Shown here: piece by piece, positions 36,701 through 48,839 of the stretch
Layout: each line of letters starts with the position of its first letter
Numbering within the stretch: the stretch's first letter is position 1
Assembly (NCBI GenBank): GCA_003116995.1
Contig: BDSL01000100.1
Location: 223,501-287,500 of the forward strand
DNA length: 64,000 nt
Direction: 5' to 3'
Origin: Yamagishiella unicocca
Taxonomy: Eukaryota; Chlorophyta; Chlorophyceae; Chlamydomonadales; Volvocaceae
Notes under the pieces: model-generated
The model's database searches: none
What the model was told of the DNA's origin: nothing
What the model saw: the letters and a program-made list of their open reading frames with translations, nothing else
Program-made: the position numbers and the translations under genes

Positions 36701-39700
36701 CCATCCGGAAGATGGATGCTCGCAGTGATGTATGGGCATTAACTTACCTTGCACATTGTAGGAGCTGCTTTGGTTGCTGTGCGTGTGGATGCATACAGCA
36801 GGTTGGAAGCCGATCAAACATTGCCAAGGGCGGGTGAGTGGTTATGAATATGAATATGAATGTTTCCTCGCTGCACGGTAAACAGGTAATTACCAAAGCA
36901 TGCTCGTTGCAGGTTTGCCAGTACTGGTGAGTGGACTAACTAACACAAAACAGCCCCCACGCACCATCTATCCATCCAGTGCCATGGGCATACATACAAG
37001 GAATGGGACGGACACGTTTCGCGATGGGAGGCAGCAGCAAATTAAGCAAGGGCTTGTGGGCTAACACAAAACAGCCCCCACCAGTGCCATGGGCATACAA
37101 AAGAATGGGACACGTTCTACGATAGGAGGAAATGAAGCAAATAAGTAAGGGCGAGCACGCAAGCTGCTGTTTACGTGACAGTTTACTTGCTGTATGTCTG
37201 GCATCTTGCTTCTTACTTTCATAACCACCGACGCTTACCTTGATCTTCGCTGACGGGGACAAACTGACGGTGAGGGTGTCGTCCGAGGTGCTGCACTGCG
37301 CCGCTGAATAGCCGCCCAGCAGGTTCGCCGTCGCCGTGTCGAACACGGAGCCGCACGGGGCCAGGGACATTCGTGCAGGATAGGCGTTGAGCCTCACGCT
37401 GACTGACTTGCCGTCGTCCGCGATCTTGGCGGTAAGGGCGCCGAGACTGCGTGGCTTGCACTTGCCCGTGCAGGATGCCGCTACCATTGCCTGTGTCTCT
37501 GCGTCGCACTCCCACCGCTGACAGTTCGCCACCTTCACACACACCTCATCTGCAGCACACACACTGCTGCTCGAGTCGCCGTCTCCGGCATCCCCCTCCG
37601 ACACAGCGCAAGACTTCGAGCCCGCATTAAGGCGCATGACCTGCATCGCCGTGGACTTGAGGTCGCAGTAGCTGGTGCAGTTGCCCAGGCCGTAGCACAC
37701 GTCCCGGCCGGCACTGCAGGAGCAGACTTGGGGCAACTCGCCCTGGTCCATGTAACACACTTGGCCAGCAGCCGTTCTGCAATCCGCGCGGGAGCGGCAG
37801 CTTCCCGACCAGGGGGTCACACTGGGCAGCGGGGTGTCGCGGCCGCCCGCCACACCCTCCACCGCGCACAGGTCCAGGGAGCCCGTCAGCACGCCACCAC
37901 CACTGCCGCCGTCCAACGTCACAGCTGACAGGCTGGAGCAGTTGGTGTTGATGTCACATGCGCCAAGCGATGAGCACAGCATGCCGGCACGAGCGGCGAT
38001 GTTAGAGGTGCCATCCAAGATTGCCACCGCAAGAGACCTGCAGGCCGAAATGGTGAACATGGGCTGCGCGGAGCAGGTGGCGAGGAACGTCTCGGAGGTG
38101 GCTGATGCTCTGTAGGCGGGAGATGACTTGTTGGCGGCCGCAGCGGCGCCTGGGCCCAGCAGCGTGAGGCAATCCTGACAGACGCTGCAGGGGTCTCGTG
38201 GGGGCAGTGGCGGCGAAGGAGGCTGTGGTGGCGGTGGGCGCGGGGGCCGCGGCGCACGGGGAGGCAGCGGAGGCGGCGGCGGGGATAGTGGGGGTGACGG
38301 CGGACTTGGAGGGGAAGTGGGGGGTGTCGGCGGTGGCGGCGGGCTGCTGGCCAGTGCCGAAGGCGACGAAGGAGGAGCTTGGGGAGGTCCGGTGGAGGGT
38401 GGTGGTAGCAACGGAGGGGGTCCGGAGGGCGGTAATAGCAACGGAGGAGGAGTTGATGGTGGTGGCAGCAACGGAGGAGGAGTTGATGGTGGTGGCAGTA
38501 ACGAAGGAGGAGTTGATGGTGGTGGCAGCAACGGAGAAGGAGTTGATGGCGGTGGCAGCAACGGAGGAGGAGTTGATGGTGGTGGCAGCAACGGAGGAGG
38601 AGTTGATGGTGGTGGCAGTAACGGAGGAGGAATTGATGGTGGTGGCAGCAAAGGAGGAGGCGTTGATGGCGGCGGCAGTAACGGAGGAGGAGTTGATGGT
38701 GGTGGCAGCAACGGAGGAGGAAGTCCGGAGGGCGGAGTTGATGGTGATGGCGGTGGCGATGTAGGAGGCGTGGGAGCTGCTGATGCATTGGGTGGGTAGG
38801 TAAAAGGCATCGGAGGTGGCTGGTCTACTACTTGGTCCCAGACAGGGGGGGGCGCTGGGGAGGGAGGTGTTGATGCAATTGGTGGGTCCAAGGTTGCTGT
38901 CGGCGGAAGGGGTGAAGAGGGCGGCAATAGCGGCGATGCAGGCTGTACACCAGTAGTGGGCGGAGGAGACGAAGACGATGACGGCATTAGTGGCGGCGGG
39001 CGTTCAAAGGGAGGGGTCGCTGGTGGAGCGGTGGCAGCAGGTGGCGGAGCTGGGGGATTCGGAAGCGGCGGGGAAGGTGGAGGAGGCGGGGGCGGAGTTG
39101 GAGGTGGTGGGGGTGGAGGCGGAGGTGGATGAGGTGAAGGCGGTGGGTATGGAGGTGGCGGAGGCGGCGGTGGAGGTGGGGGCGGAGTAGGTGATTGTGG
39201 GAGCGGGGACGGAGGCGGAGGCGGGGGAGGAGTCAGTGCCGGCAACGGGGCAGGAGGCGAAAGGGAAGAAGGAGGCGAAAGGGGAGGAGGGGGCGTGGGT
39301 GGAGATGGCAGCAGCGGAGATGGAGGCGGGGGAGGTGGCGGCGGCGGTGGGGGAGGTAGCAGCGGAGGTGGGGAATGAGCCGGCGGCGGCGGCGGGGAAG
39401 GAAGAGGCGGCGGGGGGGGAAGAAGAGGCGGCGGCGGGGGAGGATACGGCGGCGGAGGGGGAAGAGGTGGCGGAGGGGGTGGAGGCAGCGGCGGCGGTGG
39501 CGGCGACAGCGGCCTCGGCGGCGGCGATGGGGGTGGAGATGGCGGCGGGGGAGGAGGAGGCGGCGGGGGTGGCGGCGGCGGGGGTGGAGATGGCGGCGGG
39601 GGAGGAGGCGGCGGCGGCGGCGGCGGCGGCGGCGGGGGGGGAGATGGCGGAGGGGGAGGAGGAGGCGGAGGGGGAGGTGGCGGAGGCGGGGGTGGAGATG

Positions 39701-40071
39701 GCGGAGGGGGAGGAGGAGGAGGCGGCGGTGGCGGCGGCGGCGGGGGTGGGGATGGTGGAGGGGGAGGAGGCGGCGGAGGGGGAGGTGGGGGCGGCGGGGG
39801 TGGAGATGGCGGAGGGGGAGGAGGAGGCGGTGGCGGCGGCGGCGGCGGCGGAGGTGGAGATGGCGGCGGGGGAGGAGGCGGCGGCGGGGGTGGAGATGGC
39901 GGCGGGGGAGGAGGCGGCGGCGGCGGGGGTGGCGGCGGCGGGGGTGGGGATGGTGGAGGGGGAGGAGGAGGCGGAGGGGGAGGAGGCGGAGGCGGGGGTG
40001 GAGACGGCGGAGGGGGAGGAGGAGGAGGCGGCGGTGGCGGCGGCGGTGGGGGTGGGGATGGTGGCGGGGGA

Positions 40072-40124
<53 letters not shown>

Positions 40125-43100
40125 GGGAGATGGCGGCGGAGGAGGAGGAGGCGGTGGCGGCGGCGGCGGCGGCGGAGGTGGAGATGGCGGCGGAGGAGGA
40201 GGAGGCGGAGGGGGAGGAGGCGGCGGCGGTGGTGGAGATGGCGGCGGGGGAGGCGGCGGCGGCGGCGGGGGTGGCGGCGGCGGGGGTGGGGATGGTGGAG
40301 GGGGAGGAGGAGGCGGAGGGGGAGGAGGCGGCGGAGGGGGTGGAGATGGCGGCGGGGGAGGCGGCGGCGGCGGCGGGGGTGGCGGCGGCGGGGGTGGGGA
40401 TGGTGGAGGGGAGGAGGAGGCGGAGGGGGAGGAGGCGGAGGCGGGGGTGGAGATGGCGGAGGGGGAGGAGGAGGAGGCGGCGGTGGCGGCGGCGGCGGGT
40501 GGGATGGTGGAGGGGGAGGAGGCGGCGGCGGCGGCGGCGGCGGCGGAGGGGGAGATGGCGGCGGGGGAGGAGGAGGCGGCGGGGTGGGTGGAGGAGGCGG
40601 CGGCGGCGGAGGAGGTGGTGGAGGGGGAGGAGGCGGCGGCGGCGGTGGCGGCGGCGGCGGCGGGGGTGGGGAAGGCGGAGGGGAGGAGGAGGTGGAGGCG
40701 GAGGCGGCGGCGGAGGTGGAGATGGCGGCGGGGGAGGAGGAGGCGGAGGGGGAGGAGGCGGCGGTGGGGGCGGAGATGGCGGCGGGGGTGGAGGAGGCGG
40801 CGGAGGTGGCGGCGGCGGCGGGGGTGGAGATGGCGGGGGGGAGGAGGAGGCGGTGGCGGCGGCGGCGGCGGCGGAGGTGGAGATGGCGGCGGGGGGGAGG
40901 AGGCGGAGGGGGAGGAGGCGGCGGGGGGGGCGGAGATGGCGGCGGGGGAGGAGGAGGTGGCGGGGGTGGCGGCGGCGGCGGTGGTGGAGATGGCGGCGGG
41001 GGAGGAGGAGGCGGTGGCGGCGGCGGTGGCGGCGGAGGTGGAGATGGCGGCGGGGGAGGAGGAGGCGGAGGGGGAGGAGGCGGCGGAGGGGGTGGAGATG
41101 GTGGTGGGGGAGGAGGAGGTGGCGGTGGTGGCGGCGGCGGCGGGGGTGGAGATGGCGGCGGGGGAGGAGGAGGCGGCGGTGGCGGCGGTGGCGGCGGAGG
41201 TGGAGATGGCGGAGGGGGAGGAGGAGGCGGAGGGGGCGGCGGTGGCGGCGGGGGTGGAGATGGTGGAGGGGGAGGAGGCGGCGGCGGTGGCGGCGGGGGT
41301 GGAGATGGCGGGGGGGGGAGGAGGCGGAGGGGAAGGAGGCGGAGGGGGAGGAGGCGGAGGGGGAGGAGGAGGCGGAGGGGCACCCACTGCTGCGAGTAGC
41401 TGCCGCAGCGCCCCCGCGCCCTCTGCGTGCAATTAGTGTTGGGAGTGGTGGTAGTGGTGGCGTTGGTTGGTAGTGGTGGTAACCGGAGAAATGTAAACCC
41501 CCTGAAAACGTTACTGTGACCACGAGCAAAGCTTCATATATGTTGTCTGTATAATTCCTTAATTGCCTCAGCGATGTATGGCTGGCTGTAACTAAACGGC
41601 CACTCATGATGACGGCTCATTACTGTCATGCGTGCTACACCGAGGTTATATTGGCTGGCTGCATGCATGCATGATAGCTAGCTGTGTACCTGCTGGTCCC
41701 CCATCGCAATAATAACCCGCTTCTTCGTTGTCGCCACTGGCGACCCGGTTGGCTCCATGCATACATGTATGTGCATACGTGTGTTAAGTATAATAATAAT
41801 GATAATATTACGCCAGCCGGAGCCTGGCATGTGTTAACGAAGGGGGTGGGGAACTGAGGGGCGGGTATGTTAAGAAAGAACAGACGCACGCATGTATGTA
41901 GTATCAACAAGTTATGTCCGTCGGCGGCGGCGGGTTTCGTTGCCCTCGGCTGTGCCTGCTACATACGCAGCGCTGGCTCCTCGTCGTCCTGGGTGGTATG
42001 GGGCCTATTGTGCTACGCCTTAACTACAAGGGCTTGCAAGCAAAGAACGGTTTACGTACTTTTCAGGTAGGATATGACAACTAGCTACTTCCTCCTTCGA
42101 ATGGTAGCGTTCTATCTCGCACCATCGATCTCTCACTCTCGCTGCCGACACAGCCCGGACATGCACGCAGCGGGATCGTATCCTGCCGGCAGCAGTGCAG
42201 AGTGTGGGACGACTCGTCCCTCACAAAGGTGCTAAGACTAGATCTAGATAGTCTTAGCACGTTTCCTCAGCCTCAATATATATTGCCAGACGGCGTCACA
42301 ACTGGCGGGCAGAGCCGGCCAAAAGCAAACACCTAGCTTGGGGAACTTGCAGAAAATGGGAGCTGAGTCATCAGCGGACCCGAGCGAGTCACGCGGAAAG
42401 CGTTCTTAACATCATATAACAATCTCACCACGCACCCAGCTAGCTACGATTTGCTACGAAGTCTATGGTATTTTCAGGGACAGTGACAGTATTACTCCAT
42501 CCTTCATGCATGCATGCAACTAACGGGGCACGTACCGTATGTAGGGTTTTACACGTACAAAAAAGAAAAAATCCGTGAAACAATAATTACATGCGTTCAT
42601 GATGGTCATGACGATAGATAGATGTACGCCGCTGTGCTTTATTATGAACCGGCAGTTACTATGTACAACGAAAGAGTGGAAAACCGACGCACGCCCTCCC
42701 CTACCTCGCTGTTGCCTGCATGAGCGCTACGTATGAGCTAGCAAGCAGCAGGTAAGCAAGTATAGCAAAGGACCGAGCGAGGACGCACGCACATACACGT
42801 ACGTACACGGTGCCGCGCTGCCGCTGGTGAAGGCTTTCATTCGTTGCAACCCGCCGACGGATGGAGTGGGCGAGCGATGCGCGTGTCATCAGATTGCAAC
42901 GCACGGCACGCAGTTGGGATCTATGGGAATACGAACGGTTTACTGGAAATTATCTACGATGGCATGCATACGACTAATAAGTTCCGTCCCCCACGCGTCC
43001 TAAATGAGCCGGCATACTGGTATAGTAGCAGCAGGCTAGATCCGTAAGCACAGGTGTGCGTACGCATGCGATCGGTCGATTGTTGGATTCTTTGTGCGGA

Positions 43101-43844
43101 AGGAAGGCATTAATAAGTAGCGAATCGTACGCCTGGGAATGTTACAGGGAACCAATGCTGGTTTCGGCTGTTATCAATAAATTCAGGGGTCGCTACTTCC
43201 TGCTGGGTCTGACTGGGAAAGTTACAGAGTGGCCTGGTAACGAGGGCACACCCTCATTTATTTTCTGTTTCCTCCGTCCCGCTTGTCCTGGTTTTGCCCG
43301 GCCACGGGCGTCTGTTGTGCTTTTCGAGGCTTGCCTGGATGGGCCCTTGGGTTTTTTGTCACTTTTTGTCATTGCTTCTGTGCACAAATGAAGTGACATC
43401 AATGGATCCCGCTTCGAGTAACGAAGGAACTTCGTTGTGGCAAGCAGCAATATTTATCTTTTTCTTGGCGCTGATCGGTCCACATTCTCGCAGTTTTTGC
43501 TGGGCATGTTGGACATTTGCGGAGCTCGGCCAGCGAGCAGCTAGGTAGGCAACTTGCTAAATCAAGCACAACACCACCTTGAGCCGTGCAGCCAATCATC
43601 ATTTTTCGCCATCGAATAATTTGGACATCTGCAGTGTTAACACGTTGCGTACGTACGCACCTGCGCTATGTTGCAGCGACTCCAAGGCAACGGCATCGCC
43701 GCGGGCATCGCTTGCCGATGCTGCCGCCGCTGATAGAGGAGTAGTGGCGCTGCCTGAAGACCATATTGACGTGAAGATTATTATCGCTGCTAGAAGAAGT
43801 TGCAGCGCGCCGCGTACTCCCGTCGCCGCGGCTCGTGAAGCCAT
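30746..43844 (-). CDS. Gene B: polyproline, Cys-rich, REJ/PKD single-pass membrane protein
   Basis: Ten exons in transcript order: 43844-43661, 41422-37239, 36621-36535, 36300-35778, 35589-35440, 35049-34872, 34712-34395, 34123-33517, 32991-32827, 32530-30746 (TAA). All are GT-AG and phase-consistent, giving about 2726 aa (12 more if ATG 43880 is used). Order: signal peptide; polyproline rod (~80-1135); Cys-rich domain (~1139-1456, CSVCQDC onward); REJ/PKD modules (~1486-2077; exon 6 has ATASFDPD and YNWSC); a Ser/Ala-rich region; a GPS-like CALYD...SCRAT segment; one transmembrane helix near 2545-2571 (GGVIALLIVLVVLLLVL) followed by RRRKKK; and a ~150-aa Gln/Pro-rich cytosolic tail. REJ, GPS and a membrane helix recall the polycystin-1 ectodomain, but the polycystin channel part is absent. 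It is likely a surface adhesion or matrix receptor; this is inference. Confidence 0.85.
31205..31300 (-). other. Gene B transmembrane segment and stop-transfer
   Basis: The minus strand encodes VGAIVGGVVGGVIALLIVL and then VVLLLVLRRRKKKV. This is one hydrophobic helix of ~26 residues with small-residue (GxxxG-like) spacing on its outer half and a strongly basic inner flank, giving an N-out, C-in topology. Confidence 0.85.
38401..38745 (-). repeat. Coding 30-bp repeat in gene B (STPPPLLPPP decads)
   Basis: About eleven units of 30 bp on the coding strand specify the decad STPPPLLPPP with small variants (SIPPP, STPSP). It joins the Cys-rich domain to the pure polyproline rod, and being in frame it changes rod length in 10-residue steps. 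Confidence 0.85.
39060..41390 (-). repeat. Gene B polyproline rod, (S P16-17)n array
   Basis: Over ~2.3 kb the minus strand encodes Ser followed by 16-17 Pro, repeated many times, using CCN codons in a ~54-bp higher-order unit. Other frames give artefactual Arg/Trp/Gly or Ala/Glu strings. The frame stays open throughout, which argues for selection on it. A polyproline-II rod with arabinosylated hydroxyproline is the expected form in this lineage. Confidence 0.9.
41423..43660 (-). other. Gene B intron 1
   Basis: A 2238-nt intron from CAG|GTGCGT (43660) to ttgcacgcag (41423). Both ends align in inverse orientation with gene C intron 1: 43560-43660 with 61155-61240, and 41423-41720 with 62390-62665. 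Its middle holds catgcatg runs and an AT-rich block at 41790-41867 that resembles 57874-57950. Confidence 0.7.
43661..43844 (-). CDS. Gene B exon 1 (signal peptide)
   Basis: Encodes MASRAAATGVRGALQLLLAA then IIIFTSIWSSGSA, a clear signal sequence, and ends LQHSAG at a phase-1 donor. Homology with gene C exon 1 starts exactly after a cag (tcgcag|TCCGTTTGTTCTTATGGC), so a 5'-UTR intron acceptor is possible. ATG 43844 is conserved in both genes, whereas ATG 43880 is not. Confidence 0.75.
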
Positions 43845-44877
43845 AAGAACAAACGGACTGCGAGGCAAGCAAGCATCCATGTAAAACTAATGAGTTATGA
43901 ACCTGGCTGTTTTATCAGCTAATTGCTTGAGCTAATGCATGCTATGGTGACACATATAGGGCCGGCTCGGCTGCTGGATGGGCGTACGTCCGCCACACTG
44001 TGCGCGCGGTTGCTCGTCTACCTAAGGTTCGGACCCACATGCATGCATGCGTAGATGTGATACATACATGTTCGTCGACAAGGAAGGCGTGAGTGAAACC
44101 GCTGCTCATTCGATCTTCTACATGAAATGTTTAGATATGCGTCCGCCAGTTGTAGTATAGTGGCGCGCACATTCCTTACTCTATGCATGTGAGGATGCAT
44201 TTACGTGTCGCTGAGGCCCTTGTGCGTGGGCTGCATCCTTCGTACCTTCGTCGCCTATCGTCGCCGTCGGGTCGTGCGGCGTCCGGCCGGGCGGGCCAGT
44301 CACACCGCTGTTAGATGTGGTCAGTAGGTAGAGAATGGGCGCTGGCTAGCTCAGCTAAAAATCATAAATTTACAGAAAAATGTAGTCGTAATATGTAAGC
44401 GAAGGCCAAAAAGGTATTTATGGAGGTACATCTGAACGAACTGGCAGCGTCGCTCCAGGAAGGGCCGGGCTGCGTGCGTGCTGGGCCATCGCATGCACGC
44501 AATGGACCATACGTCGTCCTACCATACCATACATATACTGGCTGCTGCGAGCTACTGCTGACGACGGCGGGGTGAGCGGCATCAGCTGGGGTGCGTGACT
44601 AAGCCTTCGCGCCGAAGCCTTCGAAGGCTAACGCTGTCCTCCGCCGGTGCCGTACGTGCAGATTGAGTAGTGTCGTCGCCTCTACCCCTCTATTATTAGT
44701 TCAGCAATGTGAGCGCGGAAGGTCGTCTCCCCCGCCGTCGCTCGCGGGCGCGGCGCTGAGCGCGCGCCGCTTTCTTCACGTCTCCCTTTCTTTACGGCAT
44801 TCCTTGTTGTACTGCACGGCATGACACCGTTTGTACATTTATTTGCACCACCACACGCGCCAGTAAGCAACTCGACC

Positions 44878-44960
44878 GGCTACCCGGTAATGACCGTGTT
44901 CCCGTGTTCCCAAGAATGACCGGCTAGCCGGTCATGGCCGTGTTCCCGTGTTCCCGCATT
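44878..44960. repeat. Palindrome-bearing repeat, outlying copies
   Basis: Two units of ccggctagccggtcatggcc/gtgttcccgtgttccc. The 16-bp perfect palindrome GACCGGCTAGCCGGTC is at 44918-44933. Confidence 0.65.
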
Positions 44961-45543
44961 ACAATACAGCCAAAACACACGCAGCAGGCGGCGCCAAATA
45001 ATAAATGCATTATTGCGGCCTATACAGATAGATCGATACGCACATTGTGTACGCCGGTCACATGCCGCCGCGCTCGTTTCTTTGCAAAGAGTGTACCACC
45101 GAATCAAGTACTACTGGTACGTGCGTAACCAGTTTTGATTTGTCACTGCAGTGTCCTCAATCAAGCAAGCCCGGCGGGCGAACCCTGGACAAGAAAAGGG
45201 GCCCATGCCGGGTCTCACCATAAGATAGCCGGAGCTGAAACCAGCACGCAGACGCCCCTCGGCGGATCTATGCGATGGCCCGGGGGATCTATGCCATGGA
45301 ACGAATGAGGTCCAACCTCCGCCCGGAAATCGCGCCAATTCGCTGAAATTTGCTGAAATTGGATTGTGCAGCCCACTTCCTAGGGCTCTACAGCTCATTT
45401 TGCTACGCGAATTCCATTGGCCCTACATACAGCTCACTTTGCTATTCGAATTGCATCCCGCCAGATTTGCAGCGGTTTTTTTGTGCAAAAATAATGGTAT
45501 TATACATCGCGGAGGTGTCGTCCACGAGTTATGAAGCGAACCT

Positions 45544-45711
45544 ACCGGCTACCCGGTCATGACCGTGTTCCGTTGCTTGTTCGTGACTGGCTAGCCGGTC
45601 ATGACCGTGTTCCGTTGCTTGTTCGTGACCAGCTAGCCGGTCAATGACCGTGCTCCGTTGCTTGTTCGTGACCGGCTAGCCGGTCATGGCCGCGCGTGTT
45701 CCCGCGTTCCC
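45544..45711. repeat. ~42-bp tandem repeat with 16-bp palindrome
   Basis: Nearly four units of ctagccggtcatgaccgtg/ttccgttgcttgttcgtgac. Each carries all or part of GACCGGCTAGCCGGTC. It lies just outside the TIR element at 45821. Confidence 0.8.
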
Positions 45712-45820
45712 ACCTTACGCCTCCGCAGAATACTGTCCAAAAATGGTTCCTAGCTTAGCTTACATACGCATTTCTTCTGTGTTGTATGGGCACAGGCACG
45801 CTAGGGGGGCACAGCGCACA

Positions 45821-46001
45821 GGCACGCTAGGGGGAACTTGCGAGTGACGTACTTGGACGATGTGTGAGAGAATCTTTCTTTCTCAATCCTTTGTGTCTTG
45901 TAATTCTAAAACTAGCCAGATGGAGCTTGCAACAAGCTAAGAAGGCTAATGAAAAACGCGCCGCATTTCATATCGAGTTACAAGGGAATGGCGGGAAGAC
46001 G
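45821..46001 (+). repeat. Left terminal inverted repeat
   Basis: Pairs with 49520-49700. It contains gaatctttctttctcaatcc and ends gcgggaagacg. Confidence 0.8.
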
Positions 46002-47049
46002 CAAAGCCTGGAACCTCGCAAAACAATTGATAATACATTAATACCTATACGCTAATTAGATTATGGAATAATGGAGGAGCGGTCACTGTACACCTGGGAC
46101 CGCCTCGGCTACCGGCTCGGGAGACGCGGCGGCGTGCGGTAATGACAGGGTTGGCGTGCAGCAGCGGTTGACGTGCCCTGTGGCGTTAGTGCTGCTGTCG
46201 GTGGTGGGCTGGACGGTGTGACCTGGGCGGTGTAGGCGATGCAGTGGCGGGCCTAGCAGCTGACACGGGGGCAAACACGCGCCAGCACACATCGCGCGGC
46301 AGAGGAGGGGGGTCATAAGCGCGGAGCTCAGTCAGGGGAGCCGTCAGTGTGCGTGCAACCCATAGGTTTGCGTTGAGGGGAACAGAACATGATGCCGCGG
46401 TGCGGGGTGAGGGAGAGGGGGAGAACAACCTCCACCACTGCATCAGGATCGCAGCGTTTATCCTTTTGATGCTCTAGTGATTTTGTTTCTTTGCATGCGG
46501 TATTTGGCAAGCCGATGTTGCAGGAAGGGGCCGCTTGGCAATCTCGTTTCGAGGCGGGCAAACGCAGTAGTAGCGATGCGCCCGGCGTACAGCGTATCGA
46601 CATTATAAATCGGTGACGTGTTTCATTCTGTCAGGTGTATTCACCCTTACAGTAATTCGTGTAAGCACGGATCGATCGATGCGGGGGAAGAGGGGCCGCA
46701 CGGCATAGCGAAACGCTGAACGGCACGTGAACGTGCTGTCAGTGGTTCCCTCCTAAAACAAGCGTTATACCTCCGATCCAAGCGATGTGCGACGAAACGC
46801 GAAAAAAGAGGTATCGCCATGAACACATCAGTAATGCGCCGGCTCGAAAAGACGACCACCTCGCATGCAAATTTGGCGTATTATCATACGCGCGTATCAT
46901 AAAACGCGTATTATAATACGGTCGCAACGCTGTATTTTTATACCAGACAGAATGATCGATGTACAATATGCCCTTTAAAAAGGCTTCCGGCTCTTGGTTC
47001 GGCACTAAAGGACTACAACATGTAAGCACATAGCTGATACATCTAGCAG

Positions 47050-47210
47050 CCTAGCAGCCAGGCTAGCAGGCGGTGCCCTAGTTCCGTCCTTAGCAGCTGG
47101 CCTAGCACGCCCCTAGCAGGCGCCTAGCAGCCCAGTTATCAATCGGAGCCGCTAGCAGCCGCAGTTGATAGGCCCCTGCTAGGGCCCTGCTAGCCTATCT
47201 GATACGCCCA
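47050..47210. repeat. CTAGCAG-rich stretch
   Basis: About ten CTAGCAG or CTAGCNC words in 160 bp inside the TIR element, partly as inverted pairs (gatcaatcgg-side ctagcagccg, then ccctgctag). Irregular spacing suggests slippage rather than a binding array. Confidence 0.5.
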
Positions 47211-47344
47211 TCCTCGCATAGGGGTACCTTACGCAAGTATGCAAGTAAAATACCTTGTGCGAGCTAACACAGCGCGAAGGAAATGATAAGCAAGCTTTAA
47301 TTATTGGTGAAAGGCGCGCTAGATAGCCAGAGGCTGCTCAGTAA

Positions 47345-47690
47345 CAGCGAACCGGAGCCCTCGGGTCGGATGGGGCTCTGGGCCGGGGTTGCAGGGCCGT
47401 CGGGGAGCTACCCTCGAAACGCGCGAGCCCATATCTCCCCAGCCCCAACGAATCTAGAAAAACCGCGCAGACAACCGTTCTCAGGACGTCGCAAATATTA
47501 TGACAGTGTTCGTAATTCAAATCAGCCAACGGCGGGGAGCCCTTGGGTCGGATGGGCCTCTGGGCCAGGGTTGGGAGGCCGTCTGGCAGCAACCCTCGAA
47601 ACACGCGAGCCTGTATTCCCCCAGCGCCAACGAATCTAGCAAAACCGCGCGCACCACCATTCTCAGAACGGTGCAATTACGTCAGTCAAA
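47345..47690. repeat. Tandem direct repeat of ~170 bp, two copies
   Basis: 47345-47480 and 47535-47665 align (gagccct[ct]gggtcggatggg, then ccctcgaaac[ga]cgcgagcc, then ccaacgaatctag). Located inside the TIR element. Confidence 0.65.
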
Positions 47691-47743
47691 AAGACGATTG
47701 CTGATTTTCTTCTTCTAGGTTGACCAAGGGGACCTCTGTGATG

Positions 47744-48473
47744 TCATCCCTTGGTTGCCGCTGCCAGGACTGCAGTGGATAGGAGTGGATGTGTACAGCG
47801 ATCACCTGCACTCCGCTGTCCCAGATGGCAACGGGATCCTGGTATCGATTCGAGCACGAGCGGCTTGAGCAGATCCCGGCCATCCACAGCTGAGGCGCCC
47901 TGTTGTGCTATTGCAGCTGCAGTGTATGCTGTTGTCCCCCTATCCTCCACCGCTTCTCCCTCCACCGTCACTGCGGCAGGTGTGTCAAGAGGCATTTCTC
48001 GTATCAGATCCGGCAACTCTTCCATCTTCTCCTCGACATACAAGGGACCTCTGCTCAGCAGAGAAAGTTGACCCACGCTGATTGTATGCGCGTTCAAGCG
48101 ACTCAACAGCAGCCGTGGAAACAGCAGAGTGTGCTTCCAGCAGCATTGCCTTCGCACCCTGACACCGCCGCGTATCGCCAATGCCGCGCAGTTCCCTTTC
48201 TCCGAGTGATAGGATAGCAGCGGTCATGTCATGCATGGCTTCCAGCGCTCCTGCGGACACACTCGGCTTGGTGGCTGCGTGAAGGACGCTGGAGCGAGAT
48301 GCCGCCAACGCCGCCTGCACTACTTGGCTGACGATACCGAGCCCATGAGCACGGGCGGCTTCATGCATGGGCGCCTGAGCGGCGGCAACGACCAATTTAG
48401 GGCCACGGCCGTCCACTGATAAGCGGCCTCCCGCCGCCATGATGCGACCTCCTACGCACCCCTGCGGCCACAC
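47744..48473 (-). CDS. Unrecognised reading frames inside the TIR element
   Basis: Two overlapping minus-strand frames. The frame 48473-47985 contains helical-looking sequence (ALEAMHDMTAAILSLGEREL, then STAAVESLERAY). The frame 48181-47744 contains YVEEKMEELPDLIREMPLDT. They are in different frames and could be two exons or a shifted gene. No transposase catalytic signature is visible. Coding status is uncertain. Confidence 0.3.
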
Positions 48474-48839
48474 CCACGAGTTGACTGCTCATCACCAGCA
48501 GCAGTTGATGGCTCACCAGCCGCATCACCGTCAGCGACAGCTCCGCTAATGGAAGTGGGCGCCGGGGCTCTAGCATCGGCGGCTTGGGCTCCAGCACCGG
48601 CGGCTTGGGCTCTGGCGCTGGCGGCTTGGGCTCCGGCGCTGGTCCAGGGAGATGCTGGTGATCGTGGTGGCGGTGGCGGCAATGGCAACAATGTTGATGG
48701 GGCCAGCATTCGTCATGGAGGCGGCGCTGGTGGCCAATGTGGTATCGGTTACAGGCCGCTGAACGCGAGCTGCTGCTGCTGCTGTGCGAACACACACCGT
48801 GAATGCCCGGAAAATACGACAGCTGCACCACGGTAGGCT

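Larger units (their letters stand above)
43845..45820. other. 5' side of gene B: intergenic with short repeats
   Basis: No gene supported. It contains a block at about 44820-45070 (ataaatgcattattgcggcc, then gtacgccggtcacatgcc) with relatives at 57717-57868 and 61730-61830, and the palindrome-bearing repeats listed separately. Confidence 0.5.

Noticed and set aside
39191..41473. Very long plus-strand frames rich in Gly/Glu/Ala or Arg/Trp across the gene B rod
   Set aside because: They are antisense or off-frame readings of the CCN repeat. The minus-strand polyproline frame alone links in phase to a signal exon and to conserved downstream exons.
43845..43880. ATG at 43880 as the start of gene B
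   Set aside because: The upstream 12 codons are not conserved in gene C, whereas ATG 43844 and the signal sequence after it are; 43880 is kept only as an alternative.
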